Virus record (IMG/VR): IMGVR_UViG_3300023301_000007 | Span: 1-64,000 of that record | Length of the DNA stretch: 64,000 bases | Reading direction: 5' to 3' (one strand) | DNA from: a virus | Shown here: positions 9,350 through 17,115 of the stretch, piece after piece | Position numbering within the stretch: position 1 is the first letter of the stretch | How the letters are laid out: every line of letters starts with the position of its first letter | Program-made: the position numbers and the translations under genes | The notes under the pieces: model-generated | Databases searched by the model: none | What the model saw: only the letters and a program-made list of their open reading frames with translations | What the model was told of the DNA's origin: nothing

Positions 9350-10321
9350 TTACAATTTAGCCTTACGTATATTAACCTTATCAGTAAGGCGCTGTATATC
9401 AAAGTCGTGTTCTACTTGACCACTAACACCATTAACAACTTCATCAATAGACATGGTTGTTATTTGTGCATCTGACAACTTGTTCATGTATCGTGTAGCT
9501 AGCCTATTACCTGTTGATTTTTTAGCGTTTAGTGACATCTGTTCGCGTGTATGTGTATGACTACAATGTGCTTTCATAGATAAACTAATCTGTTTTCTAG
9601 CATCATCATTCTCAAAACGCCTTTTGTTGGCAGCGCTTATCTTATCACGATATTCTTGGGTTGTGACACTCGCAGTATGATTGGCTTTATATTCTTCATT
9701 CTCAAATAATTCTATTGTTTTATTACTAGCAGCTTTTTTATATTCTGGTGTATTGTGAGCGTCTTTAAGTTTTTGTCTATAGTCATCACACGCATAACGC
9801 TCTTTTGCTGCCGCTGATATCTTATCACCGCTTTTACTTGCGCCTACTAAGCGTGCTTCATAATCACGTTGTTCTTGTTCTGGTGTTCTGTTTGCAATGT
9901 ATCGGTTTCTACTATCAGACAGTTTTTCATTTCTTGCTACTTTTTGCTCAATACTCATTTCACTATGCCATTCAGTTACAGCACTTGATATAATAGAACT
10001 TCTTTGTTCGTGCGATAAATCCCATAATCCGCTTATTACTTGATTTAACCAGTTATCATTATTGGCAACATCTAAGCGCGTTAATACATTTTTTTCCCAT
10101 GTAACAGCATCTAGTGAATTATCAAATACTTTTCGGACTTCGATAATATCAGGCTCTCCGTGCTCATTTCTATACTGTTCTACTATTCTGGATGAAGTGT
10201 AATAGTTAGTCCATAGGTCTGTTGGATTACAACCAATAGCGTATTTTACACCATAGTAATGTTTGTTTATTTTTGACCAGGCAATGTGATACGTGAATGG
10301 GATTGTGTTTGGAGTAGACAT
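9350..10321 (-). CDS. Putative homing endonuclease, divergent GIY-YIG type
   Basis: 323 residues. The N-terminal ~95 residues (YHIAWSKINKHYYGVKYA, DLWTNYYTSS, EPDIIEVRKVF, AVTWEKNVL) match a family common in T4-like phages, usually annotated as GIY-YIG or homing endonuclease-like. Residues ~135-260 contain repeated units (KISAAAKERY, YRQKLKDAHNTPEYKKA, YRDKISAANKRRF) that resemble NUMOD-type DNA-binding repeats. The ribosome site AGGA is part of the hairpin at 10322-10369, so folding of that RNA could limit translation. Family assignment is likely; activity is unproven. Confidence 0.6.
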   Translation of the reverse strand: MSTPNTIPFTYHIAWSKINKHYYGVKYAIGCNPTDLWTNYYTSSRIVEQYRNEHGEPDIIEVRKVFDNSLDAVTWEKNVLTRLDVANNDNWLNQVISGLWDLSHEQRSSIISSAVTEWHSEMSIEQKVARNEKLSDSRNRYIANRTPEQEQRDYEARLVGASKSGDKISAAAKERYACDDYRQKLKDAHNTPEYKKAASNKTIELFENEEYKANHTASVTTQEYRDKISAANKRRFENDDARKQISLSMKAHCSHTHTREQMSLNAKKSTGNRLATRYMNKLSDAQITTMSIDEVVNGVSGQVEHDFDIQRLTDKVNIRKAKL

Positions 10322-10369
10322 AAAAAATCCTAGTAAGCTAAATTGTATTAGTATTTACTAGGATTTTTT
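10322..10369. terminator. Bidirectional hairpin overlapping a ribosome site
   Basis: A perfect 15-bp inverted repeat (10322-10336 with 10355-10369) and an 18-nt loop. It can terminate transcription of the minus-strand tail gene upstream. It also contains the ribosome site of the 9350-10321 gene. Confidence 0.75.
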
Positions 10370-10422
10370 GGAGATTACGCGAGCTAGTTGCTGTTATTGT
10401 TTAAAGAGTAAACAAATGTTGA

Positions 10423-10863
10423 CTAACATGTTGCCCTTGAAATTTTTAACTGATTTTGTAATATTCGTGGAGCCCCGTCTCCAGCACTTACTGGTTTTGA
10501 TGTACCAATATTACCTACCCATAACATATTACCGCCAGTAGCAGCATCATATAAGCATACTGATGTAATTGTACCCCACGATGCGGAACCTGGAACATTA
10601 AATGTCAATTCTTTTAAGTTGCTGTATTCTAAGTTAACACCTGATGGTGTTGACCAATCGCTTGAACTTTGTGGGATAGCCACGCGAGCGTAGTTCGTGC
10701 TGCCATTGATTGTAACTTCTGTCCCGCCAGTACCGTCTAGGCTAGGAGAGCCGTTTGTGAACAAGGCTAAGTACAATGTTGTGGGTGGTGTCCATGCAAC
10801 ACCTTTTAATACGTTGTCTAAGATTTTAGTCTGCAAATAATTACTAGTCGTGGCTGATGCCAT
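10423..10863 (-). CDS. Phage tail fibre-type protein
   Basis: This 146-residue protein matches the widespread small phage tail-fibre family: LDNVLKGVAWTPPTTLYLAL near the start, a GTEV...YAR core, SWGTITSVCLYDA and GNMLWVG near the end. It starts after AAGGAG. The family is found mostly in siphoviruses, so this may be an acquired gene. A TAAATAC late-promoter-like motif lies about 100 bp upstream on the same strand. Confidence 0.7.
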   Translation of the reverse strand: MASATTSNYLQTKILDNVLKGVAWTPPTTLYLALFTNGSPSLDGTGGTEVTINGSTNYARVAIPQSSSDWSTPSGVNLEYSNLKELTFNVPGSASWGTITSVCLYDAATGGNMLWVGNIGTSKPVSAGDGAPRILQNQLKISRATC

Positions 10864-11089
10864 TGTTAAGCACTCCTTAAATATTGTTTGATTATATTAA
10901 CAAATGAGCCATCAAGTATTTGATTTTCCCATAATGTTAAAGGCTGTATCCTTATTATATTTGTATTTACTTACTAATTATGATACAAAGTACAGTTGTT
11001 AAGTTTGATATGAAAGCATAACGTTTACTGCCTAGGGTGACAATAATAATGTAATTACTGCTAGTATTAAAGTCGGCGGTTCTAGGTAC

Positions 11090-11194
11090 ATATTGTAACC
11101 TTTTGATAATATTTTATTTACTTACAATAAACATTTGAGGTATTAAATTATGATTGGTTGCATATTTATATTATGTAAAAATTCACACAGTTAA
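11090..11194 (+). pseudogene. Truncated duplicate of the 11443 gene and its leader
   Basis: Bases 11090-11165 repeat 11355-11460: ATTGTAACCTTTTGATAAT, ACAATAAACATTTGAGGT and ATTAAATTATGATTGG are in both. The reading frame from ATG 11150 runs only 14 codons. The copy also lacks about 30 bp that in the second copy hold a promoter -10 element; the loss lies between two ACTTAC repeats. It looks like a decayed tandem duplicate. The minus-strand side of the copy has a matching short ORF of about 19 codons reading left from about 11090. Confidence 0.55.
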
Positions 11195-11354
11195 TTACCA
11201 GTGTAAGAATACAAAGTATAATGGATGTCATCAGAACATACTTATATTCATCATTATCTTTTAAACTAGTGTGTTTTACAGTTACTCTTAACCATGTTGT
11301 TAATAATAGAACTATTAACGTTGGTATTATTGTCATAATTTCAATTATTTGCAT
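11166..11354 (-). CDS. Small membrane protein, 62 aa
   Basis: The 62 residues have two hydrophobic segments (IIEIMTIIPTLIVLLLTTWL and VLMTSIILCILTLVINCV) around a charged loop, a hairpin membrane protein. AAAAGGTTACAAT precedes the ATG. It is divergently arranged with the small membrane protein at 11443. Function unknown. Confidence 0.5.
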   Translation of the reverse strand: MQIIEIMTIIPTLIVLLLTTWLRVTVKHTSLKDNDEYKYVLMTSIILCILTLVINCVNFYII

Positions 11355-11381
11355 ATTGTAACCTTTTGATAATATTTTTAT

Positions 11382-11410
11382 TTACTTACTATATATTTTT
11401 ATGCTAGTAT
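11382..11410 (+). promoter_or_regulatory. Candidate promoter, extended -10
   Basis: TTACTT at 11382-11387, a 17-bp spacer and TAGTAT at 11405-11410 preceded by TGC. The same TGCTAGTAT element occurs at 23165-23173 with its own -35 box. Confidence 0.5.
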
Positions 11411-11442
11411 TAACTTACAATAAACATTTGAGGTATTAAATT

Positions 11443-11595
11443 ATGATTGGTGCAATATTTAAATTCTTTATGAACATGATTATCACGTTTATCGGTATTA
11501 TATTCTTACTGTTTTTCTTTGCGGCAGTATGGGTCGAGGAACAAGAAGCAAAAAAACATACTGATGAAACTAGTGTTATAGTGGATAATGAGTAA
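11443..11595 (+). CDS. Small membrane protein, 50 aa
   Basis: ATG 11443 follows TTGAGGT. The product starts MIGAIFKFFMNM, has one strong membrane segment (IITFIGIIFLLFFFAAVWV) and ends in an acidic tail. It is the intact copy of the duplicated module at 11090. The role is unknown; size and topology would suit a membrane-acting early phage protein, but that is only inference. Confidence 0.6.
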   Translation: MIGAIFKFFMNMIITFIGIIFLLFFFAAVWVEEQEAKKHTDETSVIVDNE

Positions 11596-11700
11596 TATTA
11601 AACTAGATGTATTAAGTAATAATTCGACGCGAGCGTCTTCATCTTGCTTCGCATATCTAACTGCTGTCATATTAACTAACCAACTAACTAACTAACCAAC

Positions 11701-11902
11701 TATTGGCACTTAACATTTGAGAGTGACCATACTTCTATACTATAAAACATTATACTATTTGGTTATGCTAGATACTTATATTATCAAACACACATAACAT
11801 ATATATATCCCGGAGGCATAGGGTATAGAGAATTTCTTAAGCATATTGTATAAATGATAGAATAACACCCCTGTCAAGCATTGTCAAGTAAAGATTTGTA
11901 AT
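11701..11902. repeat. Long-range inverted repeat, copy A
   Basis: Two blocks match copy B (51527-51731) in reverse complement. Bases 11701-11768 are identical to 51664-51731. Bases 11796-11902 match 51527-51633 with one mismatch. About 30 bp between the blocks differ. The right block carries, on the minus strand, two overlapping TTGACA boxes with TATTCT or TTTATA about 17 bp downstream, a promoter pointing left. No ORF is seen in the ~420-bp gap 11596-12016. The repeat could be a regulatory region, a replication origin or a recombination site. Confidence 0.85.
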
Positions 11903-11934
11903 TAAATTATTATCAACTATTTTATTATATTTTC

Positions 11935-11963
11935 TTTACATCATATGATTTGTTTGCTATAGT
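11935..11963 (+). promoter_or_regulatory. Candidate early promoter
   Basis: TTTACA at 11935-11940, a 17-bp spacer, TATAGT at 11958-11963. It drives the gene at 12017, which has the TTATTGGAG ribosome site. Confidence 0.65.
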
Positions 11964-12016
11964 TAAGAAGTAAAGCAATATCGCATTACATTTATTTTAT
12001 TATTGGAGTTAAAAAT

Positions 12017-12478
12017 ATGAGCGTTTATGAAGTGGTTAATAACTATAATGGCTTTATACAAGAACTATTTAAAAACGGGTTTTATCCTTTTACTAACATG
12101 TCGAAAGATAAAATTGATGATAAACATTTTTACCGATTTGGAGCGGTTGGCTTTATTGAGCGTGATAACGAACTTTATTCAGTATATATTTCCTTGCATA
12201 ACAGTACGGTTACTGGTGAGCCAGACTCAGTATTCATGTTTGAATATCCTGTTAATCAATATGGTCCTAGTCGTAAAGTACGTAAGGCTCATGTTAATCA
12301 TTTAGGCCAATTAGCAAGTGAAGTTGTAAAAATGTTTGACCTCGTTAAATTAAATGTCGGGTTTAATAATATGGAGTTCATTACTTTTGAGCGCGTTGAT
12401 AGTGCCATATTCAAAGATGATTATGGTGTATTACACAACAAACCGATTATGTATTGTGAACAAGAAATAACTCATTAA
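12017..12478 (+). CDS. Unknown protein, 153 aa
   Basis: It starts MSVYEVVNNYNGFIQEL. The pattern of alternating strands (FGAVGFIERDNELYSVYISL) suggests a small alpha/beta fold. No motif is recognised. It has its own promoter and the standard leader, and converges on the HIT gene with a 4-bp overlap of ends. Confidence 0.6.
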   Translation: MSVYEVVNNYNGFIQELFKNGFYPFTNMSKDKIDDKHFYRFGAVGFIERDNELYSVYISLHNSTVTGEPDSVFMFEYPVNQYGPSRKVRKAHVNHLGQLASEVVKMFDLVKLNVGFNNMEFITFERVDSAIFKDDYGVLHNKPIMYCEQEITH

Positions 12479-12981
12479 GTTTTAGCATTATCCTTATTCC
12501 AAATAGTTACTGTGTCATCATCTTTATAGCGCGGGACTATGTGGACATGTAAATGGAATACGGTCTGGTCAGCATCCGCGCCTTTATTAACAATTAAATT
12601 ATAGTGTTTATAACCAGTTTCGTCTGCAATGGTTGATGCTAATTCAAACGCCACACCTGTTATGTGAGATTCTGTGCTTGCATCGTCAACGTGTATTACT
12701 GGTATAACAAGTAAGTGACCTGGTGTAATAGGGTCAAGTGGTGTGAAAGATAAAAAGTCAATACCTTTTAGTTTGTGTTTTTCGATGTTACTTGCTTCTA
12801 TTTTTGAGTGGTCGCAAAACACACAATCCTTTTTTACAGGCGCTGCCTTTACTTCATCAACTGTTAAGAACTTTTTATTATATTCAGATTTGACCATATC
12901 GTCAAATATCTTGATACCACCTCCATCAAAAAGACCAGTACCTTTTTTCTCATTTAGAAACTCGTTAAAATTCATCATCAT
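12475..12981 (-). CDS. HIT-family hydrolase with capsid-targeting-like N-terminus
   Basis: About 168 residues. Histidine triad HLHVHIVPR at ~143-151, upstream GHLLVIP, and a CVFC pair near residue 53, as in HIT nucleotide-binding hydrolases that act on AMP conjugates or dinucleoside polyphosphates. The N-terminus MNFNEFLNE resembles the T4 capsid-targeting peptide and ends in L-N-E. The start is one of three consecutive ATGs; the first overlaps the stop of the HNH gene. Being last in an operon with the baseplate spike and an HNH nuclease fits late expression. Packaging in the head is inferred. Confidence 0.85.
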   Translation of the reverse strand: MMMNFNEFLNEKKGTGLFDGGGIKIFDDMVKSEYNKKFLTVDEVKAAPVKKDCVFCDHSKIEASNIEKHKLKGIDFLSFTPLDPITPGHLLVIPVIHVDDASTESHITGVAFELASTIADETGYKHYNLIVNKGADADQTVFHLHVHIVPRYKDDDTVTIWNKDNAKT

Positions 12982-13373
12982 TTGCTCTCATTTATTATGA
13001 TTTGTTCAAACCAAAACGCTACTGGTTCGTCTGTTACTTCTACTTGATTGTATCGCTCAGCGAACTTAAAACACGTTGAGTTCTCACGTAACGATTTTAT
13101 GCGGGCCGCTATTCTTTTTCTAAAATCTTCTATGGTTGAAGTGCTTTTATATATATTACAACTCGGACAGGATGGTGTCATATTCTCAAATGTGTCATTT
13201 TGCGGGTTTTTACTTTTACCTACGTCTATGCTAGTCAGCTTACCATCAACAACCTTAAACTCACACAGTCTATGTAAAGGCTTCATATGGTCAGCATGCC
13301 AACCTTTTTGTAAATCTGTACCGCAATACGTACATTTACCACTGTACTCACGCTGTTTTTTAGATAATGCCAT
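12978..13373 (-). CDS. HNH nuclease
   Basis: 131 residues with a canonical HNH-with-zinc-fingers layout: CTYCG near residue 14, WHADHMKPL near 26-34, and NMTPSCPSCNIYKS near 64-77. It is short and could be a homing or a packaging-associated HNH nuclease. The 4-bp overlap with the HIT gene and 9-bp gap from the spike gene indicate one operon. Confidence 0.85.
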   Translation of the reverse strand: MALSKKQREYSGKCTYCGTDLQKGWHADHMKPLHRLCEFKVVDGKLTSIDVGKSKNPQNDTFENMTPSCPSCNIYKSTSTIEDFRKRIAARIKSLRENSTCFKFAERYNQVEVTDEPVAFWFEQIIINESK

Positions 13374-13382
13374 TGTTACATC

Positions 13383-14186
13383 CTAGTTTAATTTAATAAG
13401 TGATGCTTTGTGTGTAGATACACCACCACTTTTATATAGTGCTGAGGAACCACAGGTATTTGAAAATGAGCTACCTGTTTTTATTTTTGTTGTGCTACCA
13501 ACTTTCACACTGTAATTTTTACCAATAGTAACGTCCATGTTACCACCAACTTCCAACGTATAGTTACCTGCTATGTACTCTCTAACGTTACCACCAACCC
13601 AAATACTTTGATTATCCGCAACAATCTCGTAGTCGTCTTTAACTGATTTACGTACAAAGTCACCGTCAGGGTAAAACTGATAGTATGTGCCGCTTTTATG
13701 TCTTACGTGAATACGTTCTGCGCCAGGTGTATCATCAATTTCTATAGTGTGGTTTGCGGTTGTTTTGGTTACTTTGTTATTTGGATATTCAGCACCATAC
13801 GGACTACCTGGCTCATAACCAATAGCGTTATTTTTGATAGTATTGGTGCCTCTACTCAATTCACTAACATCTAATTTGTCGTCAGTCTTAGCAGGGAAAC
13901 TAAACAGCACCATTGGCACGTTGTTAGCTTTACCATCAACAAAAAATCCAACAATTTGACTACCAACCACGAGCGCGTGCGGAAGTGTACCAAGTTCACT
14001 TGTACTTGCGCTGTCAGTAGAGTTTGCTACAATAGCCCAAGGTAGTTTTTCTTTATTCACTGTCCCTTCAGCAGAATGCTTCCCAAACACTTGTACTTTT
14101 ACACGACCTGATTCTAAAGGGTCCATTATATCAACAACTTCACCCATAAACCAGTGAAATTGTCCAAAACCAAATTCGTTATTCAT
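13383..14186 (-). CDS. Baseplate spike, gp5/VgrG-like, without lysozyme domain
   Basis: 267 residues. The N-terminal ~95 residues form an OB-fold-like domain (GEVVDIMDPLESGRVKVQVFG, LPWAIVAN, VVGFFVDG). Then a linker, and C-terminal beta-helix strands (HTIEIDDTPGAERIHVRH, YTLEVGGNMDVTIGKNYSVK). This is the gp5/VgrG central-spike architecture. The T4 gp5 lysozyme domain (~170 residues) is missing, so cell-wall digestion must come from another protein if needed. A GTAAATATT late-type motif lies upstream. Confidence 0.8.
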   Translation of the reverse strand: MNNEFGFGQFHWFMGEVVDIMDPLESGRVKVQVFGKHSAEGTVNKEKLPWAIVANSTDSASTSELGTLPHALVVGSQIVGFFVDGKANNVPMVLFSFPAKTDDKLDVSELSRGTNTIKNNAIGYEPGSPYGAEYPNNKVTKTTANHTIEIDDTPGAERIHVRHKSGTYYQFYPDGDFVRKSVKDDYEIVADNQSIWVGGNVREYIAGNYTLEVGGNMDVTIGKNYSVKVGSTTKIKTGSSFSNTCGSSALYKSGGVSTHKASLIKLN

Positions 14187-14199
14187 ATATAGATTTCTC

Positions 14200-14228
14200 T
14201 TGTAAAGTGTGTATGTATCATATATAAT
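14200..14228 (+). promoter_or_regulatory. Candidate early promoter
   Basis: TTGTAA at 14200-14205, a 17-bp spacer and TATAAT at 14223-14228, upstream of the small-gene run starting at 14261. Confidence 0.65.
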
Positions 14229-14260
14229 ATTTACTAACGTAAACTATTGGAGTAATTATT

Positions 14261-14554
14261 ATGAAAGATATATTAACAGAGCATTGCATAAGTCAAGATA
14301 GTTCTATTACTATTAAAGGCACAGACTGTTTAACAATATATATGTTCGTGGTGCACGGGTATGATGATACGTCATCATTAAAAATTGTTATTCATGATGC
14401 TTCATATGACACGGATATATACGACGAAATTGTTAGTGATAATGTTAAAGACATTCGCGATTTTATGAATAAATCATATCCACTAACATTAAAAGAAATT
14501 ATTAAGGCATCAGTTGTTTCTTTAAAAACAATGATTATACGTAAGCCTTTATAA
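14261..14554 (+). CDS. Unknown protein, paralogue of 15395 gene
   Basis: 97 residues. It shares with the 15395-15691 product the blocks LxIYM, IQ/IVIHD, DIYDEIVSDN and IRDFMNKSYPL, and the ending ASVVSLKTM. The pair shows local gene duplication within the small-gene cluster. TATTGGAG precedes the ATG. Function unknown. Confidence 0.65.
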   Translation: MKDILTEHCISQDSSITIKGTDCLTIYMFVVHGYDDTSSLKIVIHDASYDTDIYDEIVSDNVKDIRDFMNKSYPLTLKEIIKASVVSLKTMIIRKPL

Positions 14555-14567
14555 CTGGAATAAAAGT

Positions 14568-14930
14568 ATGAGTGACTTTATGTTAAGCGGAACAGTAAAA
14601 AGTAAAAAACTTAGAACGTTTAGAGTAACAACCAATGATGATTGCGAAGGTAAAACATCAAAACATATTGGTTATTTTAAAGCGTTTAGTTTAGAACAGA
14701 TAGCAGAATACATTGTGGAAAACGATATACAATATACCTATGATTATTACATTGACACAGTAGACGTAATTGACGTATCACACAATGAAGTAATATATGT
14801 TGCATCAGCAGTCCGCGGACGATATGGTAGAATAGATGTTGTGATACGTGAGAGTTTAAAAAAAGAATACCAAGCCACTAAAGGTTTAGCAAAATTAACA
14901 GTGGACGAGAAAAAGGCGCTGGGTCTTTAG
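14568..14930 (+). CDS. Unknown protein, 120 aa
   Basis: It begins MSDFMLSGTVKSKKLRTF, with a middle part rich in aromatic residues (IQYTYDYYIDTVDV). It follows its neighbour by 13 bp. No known domain. Confidence 0.6.
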   Translation: MSDFMLSGTVKSKKLRTFRVTTNDDCEGKTSKHIGYFKAFSLEQIAEYIVENDIQYTYDYYIDTVDVIDVSHNEVIYVASAVRGRYGRIDVVIRESLKKEYQATKGLAKLTVDEKKALGL

Positions 14931-14936
14931 TATTGT

Positions 14937-14965
14937 TTGCAATATACGTGTATATGTGTTACTAT
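14937..14965 (+). promoter_or_regulatory. Candidate early promoter
   Basis: TTGCAA at 14937-14942, a 17-bp spacer and TACTAT at 14960-14965, followed by the standard TATTGGAG leader of the gene at 15007. Confidence 0.5.
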
Positions 14966-15006
14966 TATATCAGTTAGTTAAATTTACTTAAACTATTGGA
15001 GTTATT

Positions 15007-15177
15007 ATGTCGTATTCAATTCATCAGTTAGAAAATATGGACAACCTTGAGTTATTAACTTTAAGCGAGCATAACCCTGATGATAAAAATATTCAGAAGG
15101 CTATTGCTTATAAGTTTGCTGAGTTAGTCAATAACCAACGTGACTCAGTACCTTTACCTCATTTAAAGTATCTTTAA
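15007..15177 (+). CDS. Small unknown protein, 56 aa
   Basis: ATG 15007 follows ACTATTGGAGTT. The product starts MSYSIHQLENMDNLELL and looks helical. No known motif. Confidence 0.6.
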   Translation: MSYSIHQLENMDNLELLTLSEHNPDDKNIQKAIAYKFAELVNNQRDSVPLPHLKYL

Positions 15178-15225
15178 CTCGTGGTAAAATCACAATTCCC
15201 AGCAGAAGACTTTTTAGAGGACACG

Positions 15226-15384
15226 ATGTCAATCACTAGACTGTTGACAGATAAATCAACATTAAAAAAAGATATGGTTGTTTATGCAGAGGGGTTAAGG
15301 GATGCCTTGAGAAGTATACAGGATGAGCAAGTAGGGTCAACCGAATATGCTTACGAAGTGGCTAATAATGTTGAAAACTATTAA
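15226..15384 (+). CDS. Small unknown protein, 52 aa
   Basis: I chose ATG 15226 because TAGAGG lies upstream; the frame extends to a GTG at 15181 without a visible ribosome site. It starts MSITRLLTDKSTLKKDM and is charged and probably helical. Confidence 0.5.
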   Translation: MSITRLLTDKSTLKKDMVVYAEGLRDALRSIQDEQVGSTEYAYEVANNVENY

Positions 15385-15394
15385 GGTATAACTA

Positions 15395-15691
15395 ATGAAA
15401 AACAATATCAAAAGCGAGAACAACAATACCCGTTTTAATTCATTATCTATTGGATGTGAGGATACGTTGCAACTTGATATGTATGTCACACACGAGCATG
15501 ATAATGAAAGTAATTTTCAAATTCAAATATACGATAAAGTGTATCAGGATATTTTATATGATGAAATGTTATCAGAAAACGCACGTAATATCCGTGATTT
15601 TATGAATAAGGCATATCCACTATCGTTTCGCGAAGTTGTAGGTGTAGCAGTCGTTTCACTAAAATCAATGGTTGCGCTGAGGGGTTTATAA
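15395..15691 (+). CDS. Unknown protein, paralogue of 14261 gene
   Basis: 98 residues; homologous to the 14261-14554 product (shared IRDFMNKAYPL and VSLKSM). Its stop overlaps the next start as TAATG. Confidence 0.65.
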   Translation: MKNNIKSENNNTRFNSLSIGCEDTLQLDMYVTHEHDNESNFQIQIYDKVYQDILYDEMLSENARNIRDFMNKAYPLSFREVVGVAVVSLKSMVALRGL

Positions 15692-15789
15692 TGAGTCTTT
15701 TTGAAGAAAGTAACAAGGTATTCTGCCTCTCGGAACCATTGATTTTTGGCATGCGTAAGGAAACCATATCAACAGAAGGCTTACTATGA
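15691..15789 (+). CDS. Small unknown protein, 32 aa
   Basis: The start overlaps the preceding stop (TAATG) and the stop overlaps the following start (ATGA), so it is coupled on both sides. GAGGGG lies upstream. It begins MSLFEESNKVFCLSE. Confidence 0.5.
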   Translation: MSLFEESNKVFCLSEPLIFGMRKETISTEGLL

Positions 15790-16076
15790 AACATTTTTTT
15801 ATAACTACTAAAATAGAGGGTAATGTCAGTATTGAGGAACACGGACGATATGAATTTTATGGCAACAAGGACGTAAAATACACACTAAACAGCGCTAAAA
15901 AAGAATACTTAACTCGATTAAAAACACTGTCAAATGAGCTAATTCAAGCCATAGACTACATTGAGAACGATGAAGGTGCATACATACCACCGGTACTATT
16001 AAAGTCGCAACATGGCTGTAATAACCAGGATATTGATGATATGTGTAACACAACGACCTTTAGCGAAATAGGATAA
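15786..16076 (+). CDS. Unknown protein, 96 aa
   Basis: It begins MKHFFITTKIEGNVSIEEHG, with a probable helical central part and two late cysteines. It is coupled to the upstream 32-codon gene. No family recognised. Confidence 0.6.
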   Translation: MKHFFITTKIEGNVSIEEHGRYEFYGNKDVKYTLNSAKKEYLTRLKTLSNELIQAIDYIENDEGAYIPPVLLKSQHGCNNQDIDDMCNTTTFSEIG

Positions 16077-16080
16077 TAGT

Positions 16081-16197
16081 ATGTCAAATGTAAGAGATAG
16101 TATAGTAACCGATATTGACCACGATTTATATATATTAAGAGACAAGTTAAAGCAGGAAGACGATAATGATTATATTGCATTCATGCGTGGTAAATAG
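16081..16197 (+). CDS. Small unknown protein, 38 aa
   Basis: It starts MSNVRDSIVTDIDHDLYIL and ends IAFMRGK. The pattern DI(D/E)HxL...(L/M)RG(K/R) is shared with the gene at 16252, so the two are probably paralogues. Spacing to the preceding gene is 4 bp. Confidence 0.5.
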   Translation: MSNVRDSIVTDIDHDLYILRDKLKQEDDNDYIAFMRGK

Positions 16198-16251
16198 CAG
16201 CGCTTGATACTTTACGCACAAATATATTAAACGAATATTAAAGGACAAAAC

Positions 16252-16419
16252 ATGTACACTGAATCGGATTTTTTATTATTGGATATCGAACATCAACTAT
16301 CAATAGTACATAATTTATTACAAGAAGAAGAAGATGTAGTACGAATTTCATTTTTGCGAGGTAGATTGGACGCATATGAACAGATGCAACGCACGGTGTT
16401 ACGCAAATATCAAGTTTAA
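16252..16419 (+). CDS. Small unknown protein, 55 aa
   Basis: ATG 16252 follows AAAGGAC. It starts MYTESDFLLLDIEHQL and contains ISFLRGRLDAYEQ, similar to the 16081 product but longer. A short helical protein of unknown role. Confidence 0.55.
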   Translation: MYTESDFLLLDIEHQLSIVHNLLQEEEDVVRISFLRGRLDAYEQMQRTVLRKYQV

Positions 16420-16420
16420 T

Positions 16421-16449
16421 TTGACAACTTTATAGTATACAGTTACAGT
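16421..16449 (+). promoter_or_regulatory. Candidate early promoter
   Basis: TTGACA at 16421-16426, a 17-bp spacer and TACAGT at 16444-16449, ahead of the gene at 16495. Confidence 0.5.
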
Positions 16450-16494
16450 TACTACCTATTAAGACATTTAACTACCGAAATCATTGGAGTTATT

Positions 16495-16824
16495 ATGAAA
16501 AATACAATTACTAATATTATGGACCCGTACTATACTTGTGCTGATGGTTTAGCTATACTTTTAAAAATTAGAGATGAATTAAGCGGTATGTATAATAGTG
16601 TTAACTCTGCTAAGATTTGGCAAAATGTAGAAAACCGCATTATAGAAACCGTATCAGAAGACGAATGGTTTATTATTGGTTGTCTATTGTTTAATGATGA
16701 CCTAACCGACGATGAATTGTATAATGAATTTTTTAATACGGGTCATTACAACGGTATGGTAGAATTTATCGCCAATCCTGACGTTGTAATGGAACAAGTT
16801 TTTAATATTGTCGGTCACGGATAA
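16495..16824 (+). CDS. Unknown protein, 109 aa
   Basis: It begins MKNTITNIMDPYYTCADGLA. Acidic and probably all helical. ATTGGAGTT precedes the start. No motif recognised. Confidence 0.6.
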   Translation: MKNTITNIMDPYYTCADGLAILLKIRDELSGMYNSVNSAKIWQNVENRIIETVSEDEWFIIGCLLFNDDLTDDELYNEFFNTGHYNGMVEFIANPDVVMEQVFNIVGHG

Positions 16825-16839
16825 TTATTGGAGTTTATT

Positions 16840-17070
16840 ATGAAATTTTTAGAAAGTTACTTTGTTATCGTCACTGGTTCAGAAGACGAGCGTTACGTCA
16901 TTGTTGACAACAATGGACATTATGATTTATGTTCGCTCATACCTTGTGATTTAAGGTTTGAAAAGTTGAGTGACGCATATAAGTTATTACTTGATATTAA
17001 TAATTCTAACATGTTCGATTTTACAACATTAAGAATTGTACAAGTATCATCAAATATTGTACCATTATAG
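16840..17070 (+). CDS. Unknown protein, 76 aa
   Basis: I chose ATG 16840 because ATTATTGGAG is immediately upstream and the longer frame would start inside that site. It begins MKFLESYFVIVTGSEDERY. No known family. Confidence 0.6.
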   Translation: MKFLESYFVIVTGSEDERYVIVDNNGHYDLCSLIPCDLRFEKLSDAYKLLLDINNSNMFDFTTLRIVQVSSNIVPL

Positions 17071-17115
17071 ATTGCTGCCAGTGTTTAGTATCAATGGTAA
17101 CTATAAGGATTTAAC

